Assembly: GCA_947471745.1 (NCBI GenBank)
Contig: CANJKZ010000010.1
Coordinates: forward strand, 6,154,501 to 6,218,500
Origin: Closterium sp. Naga37s-1
Taxonomy: Eukaryota; Streptophyta; Zygnematophyceae; Desmidiales; Closteriaceae
Length of the DNA stretch: 64,000 nt
Direction of reading: 5' to 3'
Shown: in pieces, positions 20,985 to 30,900 of the stretch
Layout of the letters: every line of letters starts with the position of its first letter
How positions within the stretch are numbered: the first letter of the stretch is position 1
Made by a program: the position numbers and the translations under genes
The notes under the pieces: generated by a model
What the model saw: the letters and a program-made list of their open reading frames with translations, nothing else
Told to the model about the DNA's origin: nothing
The model's database searches: none

Positions 20985-22684
20985 ACGGGGAAGGTTCGCG
21001 ATGCGTCTGCGTTCCGTGTCTGGCGATCTCGAGCTTTCGTCCGCGACTTGTCTGCGGACAAGCTGTCCTCCCGTGCTGTTCCCTGCATCTTCCTTGGCTT
21101 CACCCCTGACGCTCCTGGTTGGCAGATTTACCACCCCACCTCGCGCCGTGTTCTGTCCTCTCAGGACGTCACGTTTGACGAGTCGGTTCCTTACTACCGT
21201 CTCTTCCCCTACCGCACTGCCCCCCTCCCCCCCCCCGCCGCTCTTCCCCGCGCCAGGTCCTCCCCCGATAGACCCCCTCCCCCCTCAGGGTCCTGCCCCC
21301 TTAGGTGTGTCCCAGGTAGACGCAGTCGAGCCTGTCAAGGTAGCTGTTGACTCTGGTGCTGCTAGGGGTGCTGAGCCTGCGGGTGCCGGGTCTGGGGGTG
21401 CTGAGCCTGAGCGTGCGGAGCCTGGGGTCGCTGAGTCTGGGGGTGCTGAACTTGGGGGTGCTGAGTCTGGGGGTCCTGAGCCTGGGGCTGCTGAGTCTTG
21501 GGGTGCGGAGCCTGAGGGTGGTGGGCCTGCTCGTGTGGAGTCTGGCAGTGCTGAGCCTGGAGGTCCTTCGGGTGCTTCGTCCTGGCGGGAGCCACTCTCT
21601 CCACAGCAGTTGCGCGAGTGGTTTGCTCGGCGCTGGAGCCGTGCTGCTGGAGCTGGTGGTTCTACGGGCGCTGGAGGCCCTGCTGCTGCTGTAGGTCCTG
21701 CTGCTGCTGGAGCTACTGGGGGCTCTGGAGCCACGGGTCCGGAGGTGCTCGTACTGGAGGTATTGAAGCTGCTGGGCCTGGTGGTGCTGCTGGAGTTGGA
21801 GCTATGGAGGTGCTGGAGCTAGCGGTGCTGCTGGGGCAGGTGCTACTGGAGGTACTGGAGCTGGAGCTGCTGGCGCTGCTACGGCTTTTGGTGGTCCTCC
21901 TGGAGCTGGAGCTGCTGGAGGTGCTGGAGCTGGCGGTGCTGCTGGAGCCGGTGCTCCTGTGGGTGCTGGAGTTGGCGCCCCTGGTGCTGCTGGAGTGAGT
22001 GGCACTGCTCGAGTTGGAGCTGCCACTATGGGTGCTGGTTTTGTCCCTGCTGGTTCTGGAGGCGCTGCGCGGCCACGGCCGTACTACGTTCCACTCCTTC
22101 AGCAGGTTCTTGGTCTTCCGCCTTCTACTGGTCCTGCTCCTTCCTTAGAGTGTCTACCGCCTGTCCAGTCGCAGTCCCAGTTACAGCCTGCATCCTCACT
22201 GCATGCCCCTTCTCCTTACACTGGTCCGACCGGAGGTCTTGCTGAGCGTCGTGAGCCTGCATCTCGTCCTGCGTCGCCTGTTCGTGCTGCTAGCACTAGT
22301 CGTCGTGGTTCGCGTAAGCGTCCTCCTCCTGTCCCTGGCACGCACCGGATGGCTCTGCGCCCTTCCACTGCTCCACAGCGTGTCCCTCTGCCGTCTCCTC
22401 CTGCGTCCTCTCTTCCTTTCCTTTCTGACTTGGAGTCTGACTCCCTTCGTGCTGCTAGTCCTACTGTCATGCGTCTACTGGCCACTGCTGTCACTGACCC
22501 TTCCTTTGAGTCCACGGCTGCGTCTGCCTTAGTTGCTGAGCTTGTCGACTTTGCTGCTCACTGTCGTCTCGACTACGCCGCTAGTCTTGTTGCTGAGTCT
22601 GAGTCTGTCTGTCCTCCGTCCGTTGGGGGTGAGTGTGCTCTTGGCACAGACGTCCTTGAGGACAGGCAAGAGGACTTTGAGTGA
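20985..22684 (+). pseudogene. A-2 pol: integrase C-terminus and repeat-rich linker
   Basis: After the stop the frame continues as VRDASAFRVWRSRAFVRDLSADKLSSRAVPCIFLGF and SQDVTFDESVPYYRLFPYRTAP. A long C run at about 21225-21240 shifts the frame relative to A-1. The linker repeats AEPGG/AESGG (21361-21560) and a Gly/Ala-rich tract (21650-22010), then PRPYYVPLLQQVLGLPPSTG, YTGPTGGLAERREPASRPASPVR and LEDRQEDFE. A TGA at 22682-22684 ends it. Several frame changes within the Gly/Ala tract confirm decay. Confidence 0.85.
21361..21560 (+). repeat. 15-bp coding minisatellite (A-2 linker)
   Basis: Tandem GCTGAGCCTGGGGGT and GCTGAGTCTGGGGGT units encode alternating AEPGG and AESGG. The same array occurs in A-1 at 45376-45560 with a different copy order. 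The period keeps frame, so copy number can change without breaking the polyprotein. Confidence 0.9.
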
Positions 22685-22708
22685 TTTGCAGCCGCTGTAC
22701 CTCATCTC

Positions 22709-23580
22709 GTGTCCATGCTGATTGCACCTGAGGGAGACCCGGATGCACCAGACACCCCGACCCCGCGCTCTTACACAGAGGCGATAGAGGGTGCCTACTC
22801 CTCTCAGTGGCAGTCAGCCATGGACGCAGAGATGGCATCCTGGAAGTCCACAGGCACTTACGTCGACGAGGTTTCCCCTCCTGGGGCGAACATCGTCAGT
22901 GGCATGTGGATTTTCAGGGTGAAGCGGCCGCCGGATTCTCCGCCTGTCTTCATGGCGCATTACGTTGCTCGAGGCTTCAGTCAGTGACAGGGAGTTGACT
23001 TCTTCCAGACCTTCTCCCCGACCCCGAAGATGACCACTCTTCGGGTTCTGCTGCACGTCGCTGCTCAGCGTGACTACGAGCTTCACTCTCTTGACTTCAG
23101 CACAGCCTTCCTGCTGGGCAGCATGCACGAGGAGATCTGGCTGCGCCGCCCACCTGGCTTCACTGGGTCGTTTCCTCCTGGTACCCAGTGGAGCCTCCGG
23201 CGGCCAGTCTACGGTCTCCGCCAGGCGCCCCGTGAGTGGCACGACACACTGAGGACTACGCTTGCTGCTCTTGGGTTTGCTCTTTCCACTGCTGACCCGT
23301 CGCTGTTTCTCCGCACCGACACTACTCTGCCGCCGTTCTACATTCTCGTGTACGTCGACGACTTGGTCTTTGCTACTGCTGACACTGCTGGACTGGCCCA
23401 CGTGAAGGTGGAGCTGTAGAAGAGACACACGTGCACAGATCTGGGTGAGCTGCGCAGCTATCTTGGCTTGCAGATCACCCGGGACAGAGCACGCTGCACC
23501 ATTACCTTGACTCAGTCACACATGGTGCAGCAGGTCCTTCAGCGCTTCAACTTCACGTACTCCTCGCCTCAGGCCACCTG
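22709..23580 (+). pseudogene. A-2 reverse transcriptase
   Basis: A copia RT: SSQWQSAMDAEMASWKSTGTYV, GMWIFRVKRPPDSPPVF, HYVARGFSQ, LRVLLHVAAQRDYELHSLDF, PVYGLRQAPREWHDTLR and the intact catalytic box VYVDDLVF at about 23350. It is broken by TGA at 22985-22987 (an Arg in A-1 and A-3) and TAG after VKVEL at 23417-23419. Near 23580 about 60 bp present in A-1 (the TPLSTRHSLSALPSDESV segment) is deleted. Confidence 0.9.
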
Positions 23581-24275
23581 TAGAGCCGAGTCGCCCGTAC
23601 CCAGAGCTTGTTGGCTGCCTCATGTACCTGATGACCTGCACTCGACCTGACCTGGCATACCCTCTTAGCATCTTGGCACGCTATGTTGCTCCTAGGAGAC
23701 ACCGACCAGAGCACATGGCTGCAGCGAAGAGGGTGTTGCGTTACCTGTGCAGTACGTCGGGCATGGGGCTCGTGCTTGGAGGACGGGCTCGAGTTGTCCT
23801 CACTGGTCACGCAGACGATTCTTGGGTTGACGACTTGGCTACGCAGCGATCGTTACAGGGTTACACCTACAGCCTTGGTTCCGGCTCTGTCTCGTGGCGG
23901 TCTACCCGCTCGTCTTCTGTTCTCAGCTCCAGTTCTGAGGCTGAGATCTACGCTGGGGCCATGGCTGCACAAGAGTTACGCTGGCTCACCTACTTGCTGA
24001 CCGACTTGGGAGAGGCGCCTCGTTCTCCTCCAGTTCTGTACGTCGACAACAAGGCCATGCTGGCCTTGTGTCAGGAGCACAGAACAAAGCACATTGCTCT
24101 GCGCTACTTCCTTGCTCGAGAGTTGCAGCAGCGTGGTCAGCTTCGTCTTGCTTACGTGGCCTCTCAGGCTAACACTGCTGATATCTTCACCAAGGCACTT
24201 CAGCCTTGTAATCATCAGCGTTTCTGTACTATGCTAGGTCTTGTGCCTATCGGGCCTCACTTGCTTACCTCTTGA
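23581..24275 (+). pseudogene. A-2 RNase H
   Basis: MYLMTCTRPDLAYPLSILARYV, then AAKRVLRYLCSTSGMGLVLGG. RNase H catalytic positions include TGHADDSWVDD (A-1: HADASWADD), SSSEAEIYAGAM and LYVDNKAMLALC, then the terminal ANTADIFTKAL and LPHLLTS-like end. A 12-bp deletion removes part of the REHRLEHRTKH segment seen in A-1. It ends at the same point as A-1 and A-3. Confidence 0.85.
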
Positions 24276-24494
24276 CTTTGCTTGTACTGTGATCTATACA
24301 TACATGCGCGTGCATGCTTACCTTTGTTAGGCTGCGATAACTGTCTTGCTTGTTCACTTTGATTTATAATCCTGCATGTGAACTGGCCTTGTGGCCTTGA
24401 ACTTGTGCTCAGGATATGTGGTGACGTTGTGATCCACCCTGAGCTTGACCTTGCCTTGTTCTCTTGCTTGTCCCCCACTTTGCCTATGGGGGTG
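24276..24494 (+). promoter_or_regulatory. A-2 3' UTR, 29-nt box and polypurine tract
   Basis: Contains the conserved family A box at 24415-24443 and the CCTATGGGGGTG polypurine tract directly before the LTR. No coding sequence. Confidence 0.75.
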
Positions 24495-24614
24495 TGTCAG
24501 AACTATATTGTAGGCTGTAGTGGGGCACTCCTTATGGGGTACAGTAGTGTTAGGGTTTCCTACTTGTACTCCTCATGCTGCTCAATGAACTCATTCCTCG
24601 TTCTTATTCTCACA
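24495..24614 (+). mobile_element. Family A LTR (A-2, 3' LTR)
   Basis: A 120-bp LTR, TGTCAGAACTATATTG ... TTCTCACA. It shares GGGGTACAGTAG, TAGGGTTTCCTACTTGTAC and TCATTCCTC with other copies. Confidence 0.85.
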
Positions 24615-24655
24615 CTCACTTACTATTAATATGGGTAACTAACGCACTTAGTCTT
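24615..24655 (+). repeat. Single 37-bp satellite monomer
   Basis: The 41 bp between the A-2 and A-3 LTRs read TACTATTAATATGGGTAACT followed by AACGCACTTAGTCTT, which is a unit of the satellite that fills 1-2796 (compare 2205-2245). Confidence 0.8.
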
Positions 24656-24780
24656 TGTGAAGAATGAGGAATGAATGAACTAGCAAGCAGGTGGGTAGAA
24701 GTAGGAAAACCTAAAAGTGTTGTACCCCATATTGTCTATCCCACTACAGCCTACACAGACTATAGCATATAAGTTTGACA
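24656..24780 (-). mobile_element. Family A LTR (A-3, 3' LTR)
   Basis: A 125-bp LTR in minus orientation, TGTCAAACTTATATGC ... CATTCTTCACA on the coding strand, followed (plus strand) by the reverse complement of the polypurine tract CCTATGGGGGTG. Confidence 0.85.
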
Positions 24781-24977
24781 CACCCCCATAGGCAAACTGG
24801 GGGAGAACAAGAGGTCATAAGACCAGTCAAGCAAAGCAAAGCAAGCTCATGGTGGATCACAACGTCACCACACAATCCGAGCACAAGAGCAAGGCCAAAA
24901 GGCCAGTTCACATGCAAGATCATATATAAAGGTAAACAGGCAAGTGCAGGTATAGAAAGATCACAGTACAAGCAAGG
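24781..24977 (-). promoter_or_regulatory. A-3 3' UTR with the 29-nt box
   Basis: The family A box lies at 24846-24874 on the minus strand with a single change (CATGAG for CCTGAG at its end). The remainder matches the A-1 3' UTR closely, including TTGCATGTGAACTGGCC. Confidence 0.75.
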
Positions 24978-26403
24978 TCAAGAAGTGAGCAAGTGAGGCC
25001 AAGTAGGCACAAGACCTAGCATCGTACAGAAGCGCTGATGAACACAAGGCGGAAGTGCCTTGGTAAAGATATCAGCAGTGTTGGCCTCAGAGGCCACGTA
25101 AGCAAGGCGCAGCTGACCACGCTGCTGCAGCTCACGAGCAAGGAAGTAGCGAAGAACAATGTGCTTCGTTCTGTGCTCCAGTCTGTGCTCCCGACACAAG
25201 GCCAGCATGGCCTTGTTGTCTACGTACAGAACTGGAGGCGAACGAGGCGGCTCTCCTATGTCAGTCAGCAGGTAGGTGAGCCAGCGTAGCTCCTGTGCAG
25301 CCATGGCCCCCGCGTAGATCTCAGCCTCACAGCTGGAGCCGAGAACAGAAGACGAGCGGGTAGACCGCCACGAAACAGAGCCGGAGCCAAGGCTGAAGGT
25401 GTAACCCTGTGACGACCGCTGCGTAGCCTGGTCGTCAGCCCAAGAAGCGTCTGCGTGACCTGTGAGGACCAGTTGACGTCGCCCTCCAAGCACTAGCCCC
25501 ATGCCCGACGTACTGCACAAGTAGCGCAACACCCTCTTCGCTGCAGCCATGTGCTCTGGTCGGTGTCTCCCAGGAGCAACATAGCGTGCCAAGATGCTAA
25601 GAGGGTATGCTAGGTCAGGTCGTGTGCAGGTCATCAGGTACATGAGGCAGCCAACAAGCTCTGGGTACGGGCCACTCGGCTCTACGGACTCATCCGAAGG
25701 CAGAGCTGAGAGCGAGTGGCGAGTAGACAGAGGAGTGGCCTGAGGCGAGGAGTACGTGAAGTCGAAGCGCTGAAGGACCTGCTGCACCATGTGTGACTGA
25801 GTCAGGGTAATGGTGCGCTGTGCTCTGTCTCGGGTGATCTGCAAGCCAAGGTAGCTGCGCAGTTCACCCAGGTCTGTGCACGTGTGTCTCTTCTGCAGCT
25901 CGGACTTCACGTGGGCGAGTCCAGCAGTGTCAGCAGTGGCAAAGACCAAGTCGTCGACGTACACGAGGATGTAGAACGGCGGCAAAGAGGTGTCGGTGCG
26001 CAGAAACAGCGACGGGTCGGCAGTAGAAGGAGCAAACCCAAGAGCCGCAAGTGTAGTCCTCAGTGTGTCGTGCCACTCACGGGGCGCCTGGCGGAGACCG
26101 TAGACTGGCCGCCGGAGGCTCCACTGGGTACCAGGAGGAAACGACCCAGTGAAGCCAGGTGGGCGGCGCAGCCAGATCTCCTCGTGCAGGCTGCCCTGCA
26201 GGAAAGCTGTGCTGAAGTCAAGAGAGTGAAGCTCGTAGTCGCGCTGAGCGGCTATGTGTAACAGCACCCGAAGAGTGGTCATCTTCGGGGTGGGAGAGAA
26301 GGTCTGAAAGTAGTCAACTCCCTGCCGCTGACTGAAGCCTCGAGGCACGTAACGCGCCTTGAAGACAGGCGGAGAACCCGGCGGCCGCTTCACCCTAAAG
26401 ATC
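24978..26403 (-). pseudogene. A-3 reverse transcriptase and RNase H (5'-truncated pol)
   Basis: An open minus-strand frame from WIFRVKRPPGSPPVFKARYV through RT (LRVLLHIAAQRDYELHSLDF, PVYGLRQAPREWHDTLR, catalytic VYVDDLVF at 25950-25961) and RNase H (HADASWADDQ, SSCEAEIYAGAM, LYVDNKAMLALC) to a stop after WPHLLTS. No stop or frameshift is visible, and the protein is almost identical to A-1, so the two copies are recent relatives. Upstream of 26403 the frame runs into gypsy integrase sequence in a different phase, so this is a truncated chimera and not an expressed start. Confidence 0.9.
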
Positions 26404-27000
26404 CAGGGCGACCCAACTCTCGTGTGGCCACACCCGGCGGTCGCCCAACTCTCCCTTGAACAGGGCGATCCGTTAACACCTCCCCACATGCCCGCAGCCA
26501 TGTGATGACCATCTCTGCGAAGCCCTTTGCCATTGCCTCCGCCGTCTTGTGCATTAATGCCTTCGTGTCTACCCATTTGCTGACATGCACGATCATCAGC
26601 AGGATGTAGCGCCTCCCCTTCGTCGTCACGGGCAGCTCCCCTGCTATATTCGGGGACCACCAGTATCCCAGTCTAACGATTGGCAAGGGCTTTAACTCCG
26701 ATTCGTTCTCTTTCTAAAGTTGCCCAGCTACGGCTTCAAGCTTTACATCGCCACACCCACCTCCTTCACCTGCTTCCTGACACCGACCTACCACCACCCC
26801 GTCTGCACCAGCTGCTGGGTCCTCAGCGGCCCATAATGCCCCAGCTTTGTGTCGACTTCCTTTATAATGCCCTCTCGTTCTGCCGGCGCTGGTACGTGCT
26901 TCCAACCTTCAGACGTGCGCAGCTGCACTTGCCCCTTAAACCAATGGTAGTGCTCTTCCTTTGCCCTTGCCGGAACTTGCAACAGTAGAAAGAGGAGTAC
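26404..27000 (-). pseudogene. Gypsy G2 integrase fragment
   Basis: Minus-strand frames show a chromodomain-less gypsy integrase start: PAPAEREGIIKEVDTKLGHYGPLRTQQLV with the HHCC-type zinc region, then YWWSPNIAGELPVTTKGRRYIL, VHVSKWVDTKALMHKTAEA and KGFAEMVITWLRACGEVLTD. Two frames are needed. It ends at the A-3 junction (about 26403). No gag, RT or LTR belonging to it is evident. It may come from the same family as G3, which lies next to it in the opposite orientation. Confidence 0.8.
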
Positions 27001-27120
27001 ATTTAGATAAGAAACATGCAGGGCAAATGTGCACCGCCAACAGGGTTCGTAATAACTACACTAGATCTATAGCTACATGAAGTTATAAATGTATTTGAAA
27101 ATATCTATCACGACACCGTC
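27001..27120. other. Unassigned spacer
   Basis: AT-richer DNA with no gene or repeat I can identify. It separates the inverted gypsy pieces G2 and G3. Confidence 0.4.
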
Positions 27121-27980
27121 ATGGATGAAACAAGTGGAGCACCACGCCGAACGAGGCCGTCTTCAGTGAACTCGAATGTTCGAGGGATGCTATAGAAGAG
27201 AGGCTGGCCGCACAGTTGGGAGCTACATCAACACCGGTAATAGTAGCAGCGACAGTGCCAGCGACAGCAACAGTCTTAGCAATTGTTAAGATAAAGTTGA
27301 CGAACCCACCCCTGTTCAACCCGTGTGACAAGTCTGTCACTGTTTCAGGGTGGTTGTTTGGTGTGGAGGTGTTCTTTAATGCTGTTCAGTTTAGCTAAGA
27401 TACTTCCCGCATTTATTTTGCAGCTTCACTGTTGTGCAGAGCTGCGTTGGAGTGGTGGCGACACACATTGCAATCCGAGGGGACTTCGGCACGAACGAAA
27501 CGTGCGAACGAAGGGGCTTCAACACCTGACACGCAACGAGCAGCATCAATCTTCGGAGTGGCTAAGATACACACATGGAAGTAGTGGGGCACCGCCTTGC
27601 GAACCAGATTCGAGCATGTATTCGCCTCAGATTCTGCCCGCATGGAGTTGCATGCTGGATAGCAATTGACACCCGTCCAATATTACACGGCAACATTCTG
27701 CGCTTTGGCCGACCAAGTGGACGACATGAGCGACACGGAGCGACTTGATCAATACGTCGCGAGCCTCAAGTATGAGATAAAATACGAGGTGCGACGCACG
27801 TGCCCACACGACATTAATGACGCCATCCAGCTGGCCGAATCAACGGATGCGCTAATGCAGTGGGCGAGAGCCAGTTCCCACGAGGGCACTCGTTTTCACG
27901 GATTGACTCAACAGCCCACGATCAACGGCGTGGTTGCTCCGAGCCGAGCCTTAGGGTCATTCTGGATCACCCTGTGCTAG
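27121..27980 (+). pseudogene. Gypsy G3 gag remnant
   Basis: A possible start, MDETSGAPRRTRPSSVNS, is interrupted by a stop after about 24 codons. Downstream the retrotransposon Gag core is readable: TPVQYYTATFCALADQVDDM, DTERLDQYVASLKYEIKYEV and INDAIQLAESTDALMQWARAS. No zinc knuckle is visible before the protease. Frames change at least twice, so it is degenerate. Confidence 0.7.
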
Positions 27981-27983
27981 TGG

Positions 27984-28286
27984 TAGGGAGGGTTAACGGT
28001 CATAAAATTAAAAACTTCGTTGACGGCGAGGTTAGTGACAGCCTCATCAACTTGTCAACGGCAAAAAAGAACAAAAGAAGTCAAGCTGTACAGGTGTCTG
28101 CCCGAGATTGATGCACGAATGGTGGATGGGACACCGCTGGTCATTCGGGATGAAGCACGAAAACTTCGGATAATGTGTAGCGACGATTTCGGGTTTGGCA
28201 TGAAGATGCTTGCGACAACTTTGGACGGCTGCGATGTGCTGATGGGGCGAAATTGGCTACAACAATTCAATCTGACAATCGACTGA
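27984..28286 (+). pseudogene. Gypsy G3 protease-like segment
   Basis: Reads LDHPVLVVGRVNGHKIKNFVDG, where the catalytic D-S/T-G is changed to VDGEVSDSL, then ARMVDGTPLVIRDEARKL, LATTLDGCDVLMGRNWLQQFNLTID, the usual C-terminal part of gypsy proteases. A frameshift in an A run near 28065-28078 separates the halves. Confidence 0.7.
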
Positions 28287-28329
28287 ACGACGGGGAGCAT
28301 GCACTCTACACAGCAATACGAGACAAGTG

Positions 28330-29244
28330 GTGCTTCCGAAACGGACGGAGCCGGGGCTGGTGACAACATGTGTCAACCCCGTCACCACAAGGCTACGCTG
28401 TACATTTGTACGGGGTGGCAGCTTTCAAAAAACAATCGCCGACATCGACACGCTCTCTTCGGCTGTACCCAAGGACTTGGCAAGCATTATTCGGAGGTAT
28501 CCCGACATTTTTGCGGATGAACTGCGGCTTGCCACCTCAACGTCCAGAAGACCAAAAGATCTAGATGGAGCTTGGCGCACAACCAACTTTTTGGACGCAG
28601 TGGAGCCAACCGGAGCTCGACGAGTTGAGGAGCCAGCTGGATACCTCCTTTCTAAGGGCTTTATCAAGTTTAGCACGTACGTCCCCATTCGCGGCACCGG
28701 TATTGTTCACGCCGAAGAAGGACGGTGGTCTGTGCATGTGCTGGGGCTCTGAACCGGGTCACGATAAAGTCGTGTTACCCCATTCCGCAAGCAGACGACC
28801 TCCTAGATCAGCTTCGTGGGGCTCGTTAGCTCACGAGAATCAATTTGCAATGTGGCTACCACCAGATTCGCGTGTTCGCCAACGACTGCCCGAAGTCCGC
28901 ATTTCGCGCACGCTACAGCGGCTACGAGTATACAGTGATGACGTTCCGACTAACGAACGCTTCTTCGATGTTACAGCTGACCATGAATGGGGTGTTCCGA
29001 GACCTGCTCTATAAGAAAGTCATCGTTTACTTGGACAACATCTTGGTGTACAGCTAGACTCGGGAAGATCATTATCAGGATTTGGAGGAAGTGTTCTGGC
29101 GCTTACACAAGAACCGACTAATCACAAAGGGATCTAAGTGCGAGTTCCTAAAGTCCGAGCTGGAGTCCCTGGGGCTCGTGGTTTCGGGGGAGGGTGATTT
29201 CACGGTGGAAGCCGCCAACAAACGTCATGGAGCTGCGGAGTAAC
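28330..29244 (+). pseudogene. Gypsy G3 reverse transcriptase
   Basis: Starts with the pre-RT segment AVPKDLASIIRRYPDIFADEL, then PELDELRSQLD, SPFAAPVLFTPKKDGGLCMC, LQCGYHQIRVFANDCPKSAF, YTVMTFRLTNASSMLQ and KVIVYLDNILVYS, where the catalytic YLDD is YLDN. A TAG follows at 29056, then EDHYQDLEEVFWRLHKNRL and KGSKCEFLKSELESLGLVVS. At least three frames are needed. The gene is cut at 29245 by the A-4 LTR. Confidence 0.85.
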
Positions 29245-29371
29245 TGTGAAAGAACGAGGAATAATTGACTAGTGAAAAGGTTGGGTACAAGTACAAACCC
29301 TAGAAATGTGTTGTACCCCATATGTGCTACTCCACTATAGCCTACATAGGCTAAGTTAAATAAGTCTGACA
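29245..29371 (-). mobile_element. Family A LTR (A-4, 3' LTR)
   Basis: A 127-bp LTR in minus orientation with TG...CA ends; coding strand TGTCAGACTTATTTAAC ... TCTTTCACA. It is inserted in the G3 RT. Confidence 0.85.
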
Positions 29372-29604
29372 CACCCCCATAGGCAAAGTGGGGGAGAACA
29401 AGGGGTCACATGACCTTACAAGCAAAGCAAAGCAAGCTCAGGGTGGATCACAACGTCACCACACATTCCGAGCACAAGTTCAAGGCCACCAGGCCAGTTC
29501 ACATGCAAGATCAAATATAAAGGTATACAAGCAAGTGCAGGTATAGAAAGATCACAGTACAAGCAAGGTCAAGAAGTGAGCAAGTGAGGCCAAGTAGGCA
29601 CAAG
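29372..29604 (-). pseudogene. A-4 3' UTR and last codons of pol
   Basis: Polypurine tract, 29-nt box (29437-29465) and 3' UTR, then the final codons LVPTWPHLLTS at 29569-29604. Everything upstream is lost; it is fused to the D-3 3' LTR stub. The 64-codon minus-strand open frame here is a chimera of the two. Confidence 0.8.
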
Positions 29605-29637
29605 TGATGGCGGGGCCAACAACAACTCCTGTTGACA

Positions 29638-29828
29638 CTTCCTTGCTGCGTTCATGCTTGGGCCTCTAGCCCACACGGTAGCACGACCCAGAGAATAGCT
29701 CGTCGGTATGCACCCACACATAGCACGCCAGTCACCACACCACCGTGCAGAAGGGCACGTCACCTACTGCTGCACGTCGTCGTCACAGTCGCTGACATCG
29801 GCCAGACACACTTGGTCAATTGCAATAG
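29638..29828 (-). other. D-3 3' untranslated region
   Basis: Matches the D-1 and D-2 3' UTRs (CGACGTGCAGCAGTAG, GGTGACTGGCGTGCTATG on the minus strand) and ends next to the LTR start TGTCAAC. It is separated from RNase H by the solo B LTR. Confidence 0.75.
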
Positions 29829-30440
29829 TGTTAGAGAGTAAGGACGAAGTCTATGAAGATTAGGGGTCGAAATATCACAAAATCGCTGGTCTAAGTTTCT
29901 GGACAGAAGTACCGACTTCACAAGAAATGCCGTCGACAAAAATTTCACCGTTACAATTTCACCAACTCGGATATGATGTAGCCCTAGACCGTGGCTTCAG
30001 TTCCCAATTTGAATCGCAGGAAAAGGTGAAGTATTTCTTGAGTTATGAATTTATTGAGTTATGAATTTCCTCATTTGGCCTCTCCCAACCACTTGGCATC
30101 ATCTACACTGATGGTGACGAATTTCCCAACCCCCAAACGTCTATACCCCATATTGAGTCACTCCACAAATTTCCACAGTCGCCGCACTACAACCATAAAT
30201 TCCAACGATGATAACTTTCTCGTTCTTGCTCCGATCGCGACAATTCTTGATTCATCGGAAAGCTCTTGAGCAGAGGAGTCATTTCAAATATCTGCTCAAG
30301 CCAAAAAACATTCACACACATTCAGAAAATCCAAACCGCGCCAAATACAAATTCTTGCACACGCTCACACCACGATGCAATGCACGAACATAAGATGGGA
30401 GGCAGACATACGTGAATACAAATGATAGCATCACATAACA
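29829..30440 (-). mobile_element. Family B solo LTR with internal deletion
   Basis: 612 bp with the same ends as the 877-bp B LTR (TGTTAGAGA ... CACATAACA on the plus strand). About 265 bp in the middle is missing, and TTGAGTTATGAATT is duplicated at the deletion point. Flanks are AATAG (29824-29828) and AACAG (30441-30445), a 5-bp target duplication with one difference. The insertion falls at the last codons of D-3 pol. Confidence 0.85.
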
Positions 30441-30900
30441 AACAGAACACCAGTTGATGGCCGGAATATGCAATGCATTCGTTAGGAAGTCAGCCGGCTG
30501 CTCGGTAGTCGGGATGTACCACAGTATAAACTTCCCGCGCTTCACTATGTGTTGCAGCCAGGCATACCGCCGCTGTATGTGCTCGAGGTTGCTCAGCAGC
30601 CCCAAGACCTCGGCGACCGTGATAACCGACTTGTTGTCCACAAGAAGGACTATCAGCGTTCCGGCGTCCAGCATCCGGAACTCTGCAAGGAGGAAGCGAA
30701 GTCGGCGTCCCTCCTTGCTAGCATGGGTGGCCGCCACGTACTCCGATTCGGTCGATGACGGCGTCGCACACTTGATGCGCTGGCTCGACCAGGAGACGGC
30801 GGCCCCTTGGTAGACGAACACGCAGCTGCCCGTGCCCGTCCGGTTTTGCTTGCCGCCGGCGTCGTCGGCGTCCACGTAGCCGATCAGCTTCAGCGACTAT
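30441..30900 (-). pseudogene. D-3 RNase H
   Basis: Reads YVDADDAGGKQNRTGTGSCV, VSWSSQRIKCATPSSTESEY, LIVLLVDNKSVITVAEVLG, HIQRRYAWLQHIVKRGKFIL and PADFLTNALHIPAINWCSVC. The three catalytic acids (Asp in VDADD, Glu in ESEY, Asp in VDNKS) are present. A stop separates it from the RT part near 30898. The C-terminus runs into the solo LTR, which supplies the rest of the open frame to 30312. Confidence 0.85.
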
